This document shows positions 17,013 to 25,398 of a stretch of DNA of 64,000 nucleotides, piece after piece; position 1 is the first letter of the stretch; every line of letters starts with the position of its first letter. Under the pieces are notes generated by a model that was not told the DNA's origin, did no database searches, and was given only the letters and a program-made list of their open reading frames with translations. Both the position numbers and the translations under genes were made by a program. This DNA comes from Ningiella ruwaisensis (GTDB taxonomy: Bacteria; Pseudomonadota; Gammaproteobacteria; Enterobacterales; Alteromonadaceae): the NCBI RefSeq assembly GCF_004798935.1, contig NZ_RAHT01000006.1, forward strand, positions 62,001 through 126,000, written 5' to 3'.

Positions 17013-18452
17013 TCACGTAAAAAGATGTGAATTTAGGTACAAGTGCAGGACAACACCGCTTGCATAGCCAAGTGCTATGACTGGCGTCCATTTTAAATGG
17101 CTCATAAAGGTATAATAACCTCTGGCTTGCCCCATTAAAGCAACGCCTGCAGCCGAACCTATCGACAGCAAACTACCGCCAATACCTGCCGTTAGCGTAA
17201 TCAACAACCACTGACCGTGAGACATTTCTGGCATCATGGTTAACACGGCAAACATGACTGGAATGTTATCAATTACTGCAGAAATAACGCCCAGAGTTAT
17301 ATTGGCAGCCGTGGCGTTCCAACCGTTGTACAGCACATCTGACATAATCGACAGATAGCCTATAAAGCCAAGTCCGCCTACACACATGACTACCCCGTAG
17401 AAAAACAGTAAGGTGTCCCATTCTGCACGAGAAACACGACTGAAAACGTCAAACGGAACTACAGAACCTAATCGATTTAACTTCTCCAGGTCCCCTTCCC
17501 GTTCTGCCATCGCTCGCTTGCGTGCCAAAGAGCCCGGCAGTGTGACACGTAAAAAATAGCCAAAAAACTGTAAGTATCCTAATCCCATCATCATGCCTAA
17601 CACCGGTGGCAGTCCAAACGCCGTTTTAAGTGCTACAGCTGTCGCAATGGTCAGTAAAAATAGAAGTAATATTCGGATAGCGCCGCGTTTGAGTTCTACT
17701 TCCTCACCAGCGTTGTGCGGCTTTTTATTCTCAAGAAAAAATGACATGGCAAGCGCCGGAACCAAATACGAAGCAGCTGCGGGGAAAAACAGCGCCAAAA
17801 ATTCTGTAAACTCCACCACATTAGCCTGCCAAACCATCAGAGTAGTAATATCACCAAAGGGACTAAAGGCACCGCCAGCATTTGCTGCAACGACGATATT
17901 CACGCAGCTCACAGCAATGAATTTTTTATCACCATTAGCCACTTTCATCACTACCGCACATAGCAAAAGTGCCGTTGTTAGGTTATCTGCAATTGGAGAG
18001 ATAAAAAACGCCAGGGCACCGCTAATCCAAAATAATTGCCGGTAGCTAAATCCTTTTTCAACCATCCACTCTCGTAAACCATCAAAAAGTCGTCTTTCTT
18101 CCAAGGCATTGATATAAGTCATCGCAACCAGCAAAAACAACATAAGCTCCGCAAACTCAAGCAGTGCATGGCGAAATGCCTCAGTGCTTTGCTCAGACAA
18201 ACCCAATGAAGAATATTGCCAGGCAATAATTGTCCAGATAAGTCCCGCAGCAACTAAAACAGGTTTTGATTTTGCTAAATGCAATTTTTCTTCGAGGATC
18301 ACAAGAATGTAAGCAAAAACAAAAATTGCAATACATACTAAGCTTGCTGTGGTGTGCGTAATATCGTACGAACCTGCGGAAGCCAAAACCTCTGGGCTAA
18401 TGAGTAAAAATATAAGACATAAAGTGCTTAATAGACCGTTTTTGATAAACAT
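17013..18452 (-). CDS. nhaD: Na+/H+ antiporter, NhaD family
   Basis: The preferred start is the ATG at 18452 (479 residues). A GTG at 18488 is possible but lacks a ribosome site and would put 12 charged residues before the signal-like segment FIKNGLLSTLCLIFLLISPEVLA. The protein has about twelve to thirteen further helices with NhaD/ArsB-type motifs such as FFISPIADNLTTALLL, AANAGGAFSPFGDITTLMVW and SAVIDNIPVMFAVL. The two Asn/Asp-rich hairpins are the ion-binding loops of the IT superfamily. NhaD expels Na+ (or Li+) in exchange for protons and is common in marine and halophilic gammaproteobacteria. It is convergent with the Cu/Zn permease. Confidence 0.9.
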   Translation of the reverse strand: MFIKNGLLSTLCLIFLLISPEVLASAGSYDITHTTASLVCIAIFVFAYILVILEEKLHLAKSKPVLVAAGLIWTIIAWQYSSLGLSEQSTEAFRHALLEFAELMLFLLVAMTYINALEERRLFDGLREWMVEKGFSYRQLFWISGALAFFISPIADNLTTALLLCAVVMKVANGDKKFIAVSCVNIVVAANAGGAFSPFGDITTLMVWQANVVEFTEFLALFFPAAASYLVPALAMSFFLENKKPHNAGEEVELKRGAIRILLLFLLTIATAVALKTAFGLPPVLGMMMGLGYLQFFGYFLRVTLPGSLARKRAMAEREGDLEKLNRLGSVVPFDVFSRVSRAEWDTLLFFYGVVMCVGGLGFIGYLSIMSDVLYNGWNATAANITLGVISAVIDNIPVMFAVLTMMPEMSHGQWLLITLTAGIGGSLLSIGSAAGVALMGQARGYYTFMSHLKWTPVIALGYASGVVLHLYLNSHLFT

Positions 18453-18844
18453 GCGCTGCTTTTCCGCTTTGCTGATTAAAAGACTCACTTAAAAAAGCGC
18501 GAGATGATAACTTAATTTTTTTTCACCGTGCTTTTACTTTATCAAAGCGACTAACGTGCAGTTTGAAAGGATAAGGTTAGAACTGTTTTAACTTGCTTTG
18601 CTAACTCGCTTTAAGATGGTCGCGAGAATACGCTTCACGCCTTTGCTTATCAAGCGTGACTTTAGTCTGATAAGTCATATGACGATAATTCATACAATTT
18701 ATTAAGCTGCGCTTCGCGACTTGTGTTAATGCACGTAAAGATGTCCAGCCAGTCCTACCATAAAACCGCCAAGTGGCCCGCTAAGTCCATCTAGAAGCGA
18801 AAGAAATGTTTCAATCAACATGCTTTGTAAGATCTAGGATGTCA
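18453..18844. other. Spacer between nhaD and the PLP enzyme
   Basis: This stretch holds the upstream region of nhaD (no clear promoter recognised) and a possible 31-codon frame on the minus strand (18726-18821, listed separately). Nothing else is supported. Confidence 0.4.
18726..18821 (-). CDS. Possible small hydrophobic protein (31 aa)
   Basis: An ATG-initiated 31-codon frame begins 24 bp after the stop of the PLP enzyme on the same strand and ends TAA. The peptide starts MLIETFLSLLDGLSGPLGG and continues with FMVGLAGHLYVH. This gives an amphipathic start and a Gly-rich hydrophobic core that could span or lie on the membrane. No clear ribosome site precedes it. It may be a real small membrane protein of the same transcript or a chance frame. 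Confidence 0.3.
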   Translation of the reverse strand: MLIETFLSLLDGLSGPLGGFMVGLAGHLYVH

Positions 18845-19891
18845 TCATTTTTCAAGTATTGAATGCAAACGGTTTCGCGCCTCATCAATGTTACCTATGT
18901 TGGACGCTATCCAAGCCGCATCGTAGTAAGTATCTAAATAGCGCTCGCCGCTATCGCACAGCAAGGTGACGATACTTCCTTTTAAGCCTGCTTTTTCCAT
19001 GTTTAATGCTTTTGTTATCGCGCCAAAAACATTTGTACCCGTACTTGGACCGACCTTGCGCCCTAACACCGACTCAAGATAGAGCATCGTTGCAACACTT
19101 AGTGTATCGGGGACATGCTGCATTTCGTCAATCACTGAAGCGATAAACGATGGCTCTACTCGAGGGCGCCCTATCCCTTCAATTCTGCTACCTTTAGTGG
19201 TAATGCCAGCATCGTTATTTTGAAAATACGGAAAAAATGCTGAGTCATCTGGGTCAACGACAAGGAGTTTTGTATCGTATCCTTTATACCGAATATATCG
19301 CCCTATGGTTGCACTTGTTCCTCCAGTACCTGCACTCATAACAATCCACTCAGGAATAGGAAACGTTTCTTTTTCCATTTGTGAAAAAATGCTGCTCGCA
19401 ATATTGTTATTGCCTCGCCAGTCTGTGGCTCGTTCTGCATAGACAAACTGATTCATGTAATGACCGTTTAATGCGTGGGCAAGCTTTTCAGATTCTTCAT
19501 AAATCTGCTGAGTGTGCTCTACAAAGTGACACTGGCCGCCATAAAACTCAATCTGTTTGATTTTACTTTTGGCAGTACTTTTGGGCATCACCGCAATAAA
19601 GGTTAAGCCCAAGAGTTTAGCAAAATATGCTTCCGATACGGCCGTACTCCCTGAGGAACTTTCAATAATTGGCGTGTCAGGACCAATCCAGCCACTAATC
19701 AGCGCATGTAAATACAAAGAGCGAGCTAATCGGTGCTTTAAGCTACCTGAGGGGTGAATACTTTCATCTTTTAAATACAAATCCACATTTTTAAACGCTG
19801 AGAGTTCCAATTTGATTAAATGCGTATCTGCACTGCGTTGAAAGTCTGCCTGAATTTTAGTTAATGACTGCTTGACCCACTCTCGTGACAT
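18845..19891 (-). CDS. PLP-dependent cysteine synthase/cysteine desulfhydrase-like enzyme
   Basis: The protein has 348 residues and the beta-family (fold type II) PLP architecture. The cofactor lysine is probably Lys52 in SGSLKHRLARS. The substrate loop SSSGSTA is at about 77-83 and the phosphate-binding glycine loop GTGGTSATIG near 188. Overall it resembles cysteine synthases. Details such as SSSGSTAVSEA and IEFYGGQCHFVE match the subgroup annotated as L-cysteine desulfhydrase Cds1 or generic PLP-dependent cysteine synthase family. It should act in the cytoplasm on cysteine or O-acetylserine, and which of the two cannot be settled by eye. The start ATG directly precedes the conserved N-terminal helix. 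Confidence 0.82.
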   Translation of the reverse strand: MSREWVKQSLTKIQADFQRSADTHLIKLELSAFKNVDLYLKDESIHPSGSLKHRLARSLYLHALISGWIGPDTPIIESSSGSTAVSEAYFAKLLGLTFIAVMPKSTAKSKIKQIEFYGGQCHFVEHTQQIYEESEKLAHALNGHYMNQFVYAERATDWRGNNNIASSIFSQMEKETFPIPEWIVMSAGTGGTSATIGRYIRYKGYDTKLLVVDPDDSAFFPYFQNNDAGITTKGSRIEGIGRPRVEPSFIASVIDEMQHVPDTLSVATMLYLESVLGRKVGPSTGTNVFGAITKALNMEKAGLKGSIVTLLCDSGERYLDTYYDAAWIASNIGNIDEARNRLHSILEK

Positions 19892-20116
19892 ATGATTTTA
19901 TTTTAACCCTTGTTTTTTATTCACGTTAGCAGTTTTCCTTCGTTTTTAAAATGTCGAATACTCACCTCTTTTGTAAAAGCTAAGCTTGGCTTTTGGCCTA
20001 CAATCTCTTCCTAATATTACCTTATTGACAATACTGAGAGTGAGTGATAGCTTAACATTTCCGGCAAAATCAAAGAGTTACACCAATAATAATTCATTCA
20101 CTAGGGCAGGAAACGC

Positions 20117-20893
20117 ATGAAATTGATTAAAGGTATATATTTGGCATTTGGTCTTGGAGTTATTGCGACTATAGGCTTTGCAAGCGACGCTCAAGACAGA
20201 AAACTCAAAGCCAATTTGAGTTTAAAAGAAAATCAGAATATCCAATTAAAAGCAGAGCAACTGGGCGTTGATATAGGGCTCTACCGTAAATTAGGGGTGA
20301 TTGCCAGAGGATACGATAACTTGTCAGTATTTGAAAATACTACCGACATCAGAAACCACCCTGCCAGTTTGCAAATAAACCAACTACAGGCAAGTTTTCA
20401 GGATATACCATTGGTTTTGAGAGATGAATATTCTTCACTGTTGCGTGCCAATTACGCCGAAATTGCGAGTCAATTGGGGCTTGACGAAAAGCAGTTTTAT
20501 ACCTTGCTAATCAATTATATTATTTTAAACGGAGAGCCAATTGAGCAGACGGATCCTGAGTCATTAAATGGACCTTCCCTCTCACAGCCTGATTTGCTGA
20601 ATATGAACGATGATGACGAGGATGAACCACAAGACGAAGAAGTGGTTGAAGTGATAACCGTGACGGCAAATGATCTTAATGCACTGCGAAGTGGTGGTCA
20701 CGCCGGCATGTTTAATCGTCTGCACCGAAATGCTTATAATCGCTGGGGAGGTTCTGGCCGAGGAACCACGCTAGCGGTATTTTCAGGTGGTAGCTTCACT
20801 ATTTTTCGTTATTACCATTATGACAGCAACTGGACAACTACCGGTTGGAGTACGTGTATAGGAATGTGCGCTCCAGCCTCAATTGACGGTTGA
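20117..20893 (+). CDS. Secreted protein of unknown function with acidic linker and TonB-box-like segment
   Basis: The 258 residues start at an ATG with a good AGGAAA ribosome site. A signal peptide covers residues 1-23. A helical, soluble region (25-150) follows. An acidic stretch (164-178, many D/E) leads straight into EVITVTA (178-184), which looks like the TonB box found at the mature N terminus of TonB-dependent receptors. The remaining 70 residues are rich in Gly, Arg, Trp and Tyr and end with two cysteines (247 and 251) in CIGMC. No beta-barrel follows, so this is not a receptor. I do not recognise the family. The gene is monocistronic and followed by a hairpin. Confidence 0.7.
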   Translation: MKLIKGIYLAFGLGVIATIGFASDAQDRKLKANLSLKENQNIQLKAEQLGVDIGLYRKLGVIARGYDNLSVFENTTDIRNHPASLQINQLQASFQDIPLVLRDEYSSLLRANYAEIASQLGLDEKQFYTLLINYIILNGEPIEQTDPESLNGPSLSQPDLLNMNDDDEDEPQDEEVVEVITVTANDLNALRSGGHAGMFNRLHRNAYNRWGGSGRGTTLAVFSGGSFTIFRYYHYDSNWTTTGWSTCIGMCAPASIDG

Positions 20894-20949
20894 TAATGAA
20901 TTTATAGTCATGTTCAAGCATTTGCATGACTTCAATTAAAACAAATGCT

Positions 20950-20984
20950 TGGTAAATCGGAGAACTACCCTTTCTGATTTACCA
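20950..20984 (+). terminator. Stem-loop downstream of the secreted protein gene
   Basis: Arms TGGTAAATC / GATTTACCA (9 bp) plus an inner AGAA/TTCT pairing form a stable hairpin 57 bp after the stop codon. There is no T-run, so it may be a transcript-stabilising or rho-assisted end rather than an intrinsic terminator. Confidence 0.4.
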
Positions 20985-21000
20985 GGCCTTTACAGTAATG

Positions 21001-21021
21001 GCACTTAGCACTTAGCACTTA
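21001..21021. repeat. Short tandem repeat (GCACTTA)x3
   Basis: Three perfect 7-bp units are followed by a degenerate fourth (GCTCATA). They lie between the hairpin and the 3' end of the convergent 131-aa gene. Confidence 0.8.
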
Positions 21022-21050
21022 GCTCATAGCAAAAAAATTGATTAACATAT

Positions 21051-21446
21051 TCAAGTTAGTGACTTTTCATTACGTAGACTAAAGTGAGCCACTTCGATTT
21101 CTTCAACTTCAACATGCACCCAATTAATGCCAAGAATAAATTCCTTTTCAACAAGTCCAAGTAAACGTTTTAAAAAAGCATAGGCGCTTTGTCTGTCGGC
21201 TACAGGAACGCTGACTTCTATTTTCATTCCATCTTCTACGCATCCTTGGGAGTAGGCAGACTTAAATTCACTGCCATCCTCAGCCCAAACACCATCTATG
21301 GGATTGCAACAAGCACCAGCAAACTGTTCACTTAACTTGGGTGCTATAAATTTCAGTACCGCTGAATAATCAAGTCCGCTAGCAGCAAAAATAAATGTGT
21401 ACCGGACTCGCCGGTTGTTTTGCATATCCTTAAGATTGTTTGTCAT
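21051..21446 (-). CDS. Conserved-looking hypothetical protein (131 aa)
   Basis: This soluble cytoplasmic protein has no signal peptide and no recognised motif. It alternates predicted strands and helices (RVRYTFIFAAS, KIEVSVPVADR, INWVHVEVEEIEVAHF), suggesting a compact alpha/beta fold, with a Cys-Cys pair at ACCNP and one more Cys at QGCVEDG. It begins 17 bp after the stop of the 434-residue membrane protein gene on the same strand, so the two form a likely two-gene operon, and this protein may be a partner or regulator of that membrane protein. I do not recognise either family. Confidence 0.72.
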   Translation of the reverse strand: MTNNLKDMQNNRRVRYTFIFAASGLDYSAVLKFIAPKLSEQFAGACCNPIDGVWAEDGSEFKSAYSQGCVEDGMKIEVSVPVADRQSAYAFLKRLLGLVEKEFILGINWVHVEVEEIEVAHFSLRNEKSLT

Positions 21447-21463
21447 GTAATTTAAATTCTCAT

Positions 21464-22768
21464 TTACTCGTGGTTTCGGTAAAAATAAAGCGTCAGGATA
21501 ACTACTACAATGATCGTTATATTCAAAATATTTTCTGTCGCTACGAGCTGGAAAATATCCAAAATACCGTAGGTTTTATCGTGATCACTATCAGCGTGTA
21601 AACTCGCTAAATCGACAACCAATCCCAGCAAAGACAGAGCACCTAAAAAAGCCAAAAGCGTTTGTATAGCCCGATTTTGTCGAGAAAACTGTTCGTTCAT
21701 CAAACGATTTAAGCGTTGCTGAATCAGATTAGATAACTGCTCTATGCGCGATTGTTGCTCAGAGAACTGCCATGCATGCTCAAACTGCTGAAAAAGCAAA
21801 CGACGTTTGCCTTGCATGCCCGCGCCAGCGGCTGAATATTGAATGCCAATGAACTCAATATGATCATTTCGTTGTTGATGTAAACAGAGATCATTTCGAA
21901 TCTCTTTTGTTACTGATGCGTCAAAATAAGCCGCATTAAAATTTCGCAGTGTATTTTTTAAAATCTCTTCAACTCTTGCCATTAAGGCTGCATGGAACTG
22001 GCTCAAAACCATTACCCTGTGAACATCGACAATATCTTGCGCATTTAAAATCAGCGAATTTCCTGAGCCGAGCAAGAGCATGTCTGAAGATTCATCGATA
22101 TTCTCAAGCCACTGCTTATATTTGTCCATTTCACATTGCTTATCTTTTAAAATTGCACGAGCCACCCAAAGCGGTTTGGCACTGACCAAATCTTTTCTGT
22201 CATCCTTAAAAAAGGTGTATTTAGCTGGCGCTATCAGTTTGCTCCCCCCCTTATAAGCGTAAAGCGACTCGCAAATGGGCGAAATGTAACGTTTCGATAA
22301 TGCTTCCACGCGCGCTGAAATAGCAGCGTCGTCCACAAGCTTGGTCTTGTTTGCATTGACAGCAGATTGTGGCAAATAAAAATGAATAAACAGTACGGCC
22401 AAACAATTATCAAAACAATAAAGTTGCGCTTTTTTAACATCATCCTCCTGTTCTAATTCACAAAGCGTAATTGTAGCGGCGACTTGATACAGCACCGGCA
22501 AATTATCATGAGAGAGGCTTCCGTAACCTACCGGCCATGGGTTGTCCTCAACTTTGTTAGAACCATTTACCAAGGTTTTGATCAGTCTGAAACGCTCACT
22601 TTTTTCACTTAACAGTTCTGATTGCCAGTTAAGTGGCAAGCATATTGGCGCGTAGGTGTATAGATTCAAAATGTTTCCATCATAGCTTTTTACGTACAAC
22701 AGATTTAAGTGTACGAGTAAGCCTTCTTTAAATAAACCTTTAAAGCCGAATTGCATGGTGGTAATCAC
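21464..22768 (-). CDS. Unrecognised protein with CorA-like architecture (soluble domain plus two C-terminal TMs)
   Basis: The protein has 434 residues. A large soluble N-terminal region (1-335) is followed by a long amphipathic helix (SEQQSRIEQLSNLIQQRLNR). Two membrane helices then follow at about 364-387 and 411-430, with a short outside loop and a tiny basic tail. This order (soluble domain, long stalk helix, two C-terminal helices) is that of CorA-type channels, but the GMN signature of Mg2+ channels is absent. Membrane effectors of some defence systems share this shape. The loop and stalk show no other motif I know. It is the first gene of a two-gene unit with the 131-aa protein. The function is unknown and the CorA comparison is architectural only. 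Confidence 0.72.
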   Translation of the reverse strand: MITTMQFGFKGLFKEGLLVHLNLLYVKSYDGNILNLYTYAPICLPLNWQSELLSEKSERFRLIKTLVNGSNKVEDNPWPVGYGSLSHDNLPVLYQVAATITLCELEQEDDVKKAQLYCFDNCLAVLFIHFYLPQSAVNANKTKLVDDAAISARVEALSKRYISPICESLYAYKGGSKLIAPAKYTFFKDDRKDLVSAKPLWVARAILKDKQCEMDKYKQWLENIDESSDMLLLGSGNSLILNAQDIVDVHRVMVLSQFHAALMARVEEILKNTLRNFNAAYFDASVTKEIRNDLCLHQQRNDHIEFIGIQYSAAGAGMQGKRRLLFQQFEHAWQFSEQQSRIEQLSNLIQQRLNRLMNEQFSRQNRAIQTLLAFLGALSLLGLVVDLASLHADSDHDKTYGILDIFQLVATENILNITIIVVVILTLYFYRNHE

Positions 22769-22968
22769 GGTATTTTAAGTTTAGGTGGCGTAACCAAAGA
22801 ACTTAATCGTTTAATCTATAGTCCAAAGCGTGTTATTTGCATGCTTTTTAAACAAATCTGTCAATGAATTTGAAATGCGCCAAAAGCGCGCCGAAATTAT
22901 TTTACCGAAGGCTGAATTTGTTTTAACGACGTCACGCTCATGTAAGTAAAGTGTAAACAATGAGTGAA

Positions 22969-22991
22969 AAGCATTATAAGCTTATGTGCTT
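22969..22991. promoter_or_regulatory. Palindrome upstream of the sugar-oxidation operon
   Basis: A 23-bp dyad, AAGCA..ATAAGCTTAT..TGCTT, lies 70 bp before the GMC oxidoreductase start. Its perfect inner 10 bp and matching outer arms fit a dimeric repressor site. No regulator gene is adjacent. Confidence 0.35.
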
Positions 22992-23060
22992 ATTCGCTTG
23001 CACGCGTCATATCAAAAACGCTAGATTGACGCAGACGCACAACAAATACGGAAGAGTCTT

Positions 23061-24743
23061 ATGAAATACGACGCAATTGTCATTGGTAGCGGTATCTCCG
23101 GTGGATGGGCTGCCAAAGAACTTTGTGAAAATGGTTTAAAAACGATTGTGCTTGAACGCGGTCGCAAAGTTGAGCACATAAAAGACTATCCCACCATGTG
23201 GGACGATAAGTGGGACTACGAATTAAAGGGTCGTCCACGTCCTGAAACACGAATCAATCAATTCAAGCAAGCCCGTACAGGCTACACAACTAATCCCGAC
23301 ATGGCACATTGGTTCGTGGATGATCTAGAGCATCCCTACAACGAAGAAAAGCGCTTTGATTGGATGCGAGGTTATCATCTTGGTGGCCGCTCTATCACAT
23401 GGGGCAGACAAAGCTACCGGATGGGAGATTTGGATTTTGCTGCCAATAAGAAAGAAGGCGTAGGTGTTGATTGGCCCGTCCGCTATGCCGACATTAAGCC
23501 CTGGTACGACAAAGTTGAGAAGTTTATTGGTGTGTCGGGGCAAAACCTCGGGATTGAGCAAATACCAGATGGGGAATTTCTCACGCCGTGGGAGCTTAAT
23601 GTCGTCGAAAAAGAATTGCAGCAGAAAATGGCCTCCTGGAATACCTCTCATATGTTGACCATTGGCCGAACTGCACATATCTCCGACGATACCCCTTTTG
23701 AAGGACGCGGTCGTTGTCAAAATCGAAGTCGCTGTTCGCGTGGTTGTCCCTTTGCCGCGTACTTTAGCAGTATCACCTCAACGCTTCCTGCCGCGCAAAA
23801 AACCGGAAATTTAACCATTCGCAGCAACAGCATTGTTCACTCAATTGAATATGATGATAAAACCGGCCGAGCCACAGGTGTCAATATTATTGATGCAGAG
23901 ACAATGGAAAAATCAACCATTTATGCACGCGTCATTTTCTCTTGTGCGTCTGCCATGGCATCGACCGCGATTTTACTTAACTCTCGTTCAGAACGCTTCC
24001 CTAACGGTATGGGGAATGATTCTGGAGAGCTAGGTCATAATATTATGGATCATCACCTTGGCATTGGTGCAAGCGCAGAAGTGCCTGAATATGAGAATAA
24101 ATATTATAAGGGCAGACGCCCTACCGGTTTTTACATCCCGCGCTTTAGTAACATGGATGAACAATCTGCATCAGATAAATTTATTCGTGGCTATGGGTTT
24201 CAAGGGAGTGCAAGTAGAGAAAACTGGACAAGAGGCATTAAAGAGCTAAGCATTGGTGAACCGCTTAAGCAGGAGCTAGTGAAGCCCGGTCCATGGCGTA
24301 TCGGCATGATGGCTTTTGGAGAAGTATTGCCACACCACGACAATCATATGAAACTCGATTTCGACAAGCGCGACAAATGGGGAATTCCAACAATTACCTT
24401 TAATGCCGAGCTTAAACAAAACGAAATTGCCATGCGAGAAGATATGAAGCAGCAATCCAAACTCATATTTGAAAAAGCGGGCTTTAAAAATGTTCAGGTG
24501 TTTGAAAACTCTTATGGACTGGGTTTGGGGATCCATGAAATGGGCACTGCACGCATGGGGCATGACCCTAAAACCTCAGTGCTCAATAAACACAATCAAA
24601 TTCATGCGGTGCCGAATGTGTTTGTGACTGACGGTGCATTTATGACCTCTGCTGCCTGTCAAAACCCTTCATTGACTTACATGGCTTTCACCGCTCGCGC
24701 TGCAAATTACGCAGCTAAAGCAATCAGGGAGAATTTGATATGA
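23061..24743 (+). CDS. GMC-family FAD-dependent oxidoreductase (sugar dehydrogenase large subunit type)
   Basis: The protein has 560 residues. The N-terminal dinucleotide-binding motif is VIGSGISGGWAAKEL, followed by a glutamate at the end of strand two (VLERG). A cysteine-rich segment GRGRCQNRSRCSRGCPFAA near residue 215 recalls gluconate 2-dehydrogenase-type large subunits. The C-terminal active site has GIHEMGTARMG with the catalytic His, and the closing SAACQNPSLTYMAFT. It should oxidise a sugar hydroxyl with FAD and pass electrons to a membrane carrier. No Tat signal is present, so export would depend on the Tat-bearing partner encoded next. The stop overlaps that gene by 4 bp (ATGA), indicating a tight complex. 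Confidence 0.9.
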   Translation: MKYDAIVIGSGISGGWAAKELCENGLKTIVLERGRKVEHIKDYPTMWDDKWDYELKGRPRPETRINQFKQARTGYTTNPDMAHWFVDDLEHPYNEEKRFDWMRGYHLGGRSITWGRQSYRMGDLDFAANKKEGVGVDWPVRYADIKPWYDKVEKFIGVSGQNLGIEQIPDGEFLTPWELNVVEKELQQKMASWNTSHMLTIGRTAHISDDTPFEGRGRCQNRSRCSRGCPFAAYFSSITSTLPAAQKTGNLTIRSNSIVHSIEYDDKTGRATGVNIIDAETMEKSTIYARVIFSCASAMASTAILLNSRSERFPNGMGNDSGELGHNIMDHHLGIGASAEVPEYENKYYKGRRPTGFYIPRFSNMDEQSASDKFIRGYGFQGSASRENWTRGIKELSIGEPLKQELVKPGPWRIGMMAFGEVLPHHDNHMKLDFDKRDKWGIPTITFNAELKQNEIAMREDMKQQSKLIFEKAGFKNVQVFENSYGLGLGIHEMGTARMGHDPKTSVLNKHNQIHAVPNVFVTDGAFMTSAACQNPSLTYMAFTARAANYAAKAIRENLI

Positions 24744-25378
24744 ATATGAGCCGTCGCGATGCCTTAAAAACTTTAATGCTAGGCTCAGGCGTAGCACTTG
24801 CTTCTTCAAGCTTATTGAGTGTAGCAAATCGCGTATATGCTGCTGTTGCCAAAGGCGAAGCTATGGATTTGGCCTTCTTAAAGGCCGATCAGGCAAAAGA
24901 TATTGAATTAATGACCCACATAATTCTGCCTAAGTCTGCAGAATTACCAGGTGCACAAGACGTAGCGATTGTGCCCTTTATCGATGCCGTTTACGCAAAG
25001 TTAATGAGCGCAGAAGAACAAGAGAAATTCTTACGCGGATTATCTCTTGTTCAAAAACAATTTCGCGAAGAGCAAGGAGCTTCTTTCAGTCAAGCAAGTG
25101 AGGATGCGCGCGTAAGCTTTATTTCGGCACTTTATAACCTGCCTGAAAGCGATAAGTGGGAAACGCTTAAGTTGATTGATTTAAGCCAAGCACCTGCAGG
25201 AAAAGAAGATATTTATCATTTGTATCACTTCCTGTTTAACTTGCGGGCACTCACGCTGGAGGGCTATTTCAATTCAGAGTTAGTTGGTGAAAGTGTAACC
25301 GCTTATTTGCCCGTGCCCGGTCCTTATGATGCCGATATGACGATCGACGAAAACACCCGCGTTTGGTCAATTAATTAA
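24740..25378 (+). CDS. Gluconate 2-dehydrogenase subunit 3-like protein (Tat-exported small subunit)
   Basis: The protein has 212 residues. The N-terminal MSRRDALKTLMLGSG is a twin-arginine signal followed by a hydrophobic stretch and a likely cleavage site near VYA. The mature region is mainly helical, as in the gluconate-2-dehydrogenase gamma subunit family, with conserved-looking HIILPKSAELPGAQDVAIVP. Such subunits chaperone or hitch-hike the FAD subunit through the Tat pathway. The start overlaps the FAD subunit stop. A DUF1080 lipoprotein gene follows after 20 bp, so this is the middle of a three-gene operon. Confidence 0.85.
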   Translation: MNMSRRDALKTLMLGSGVALASSSLLSVANRVYAAVAKGEAMDLAFLKADQAKDIELMTHIILPKSAELPGAQDVAIVPFIDAVYAKLMSAEEQEKFLRGLSLVQKQFREEQGASFSQASEDARVSFISALYNLPESDKWETLKLIDLSQAPAGKEDIYHLYHFLFNLRALTLEGYFNSELVGESVTAYLPVPGPYDADMTIDENTRVWSIN

Positions 25379-25398
25379 GTAAAGGAAATATCAATACG

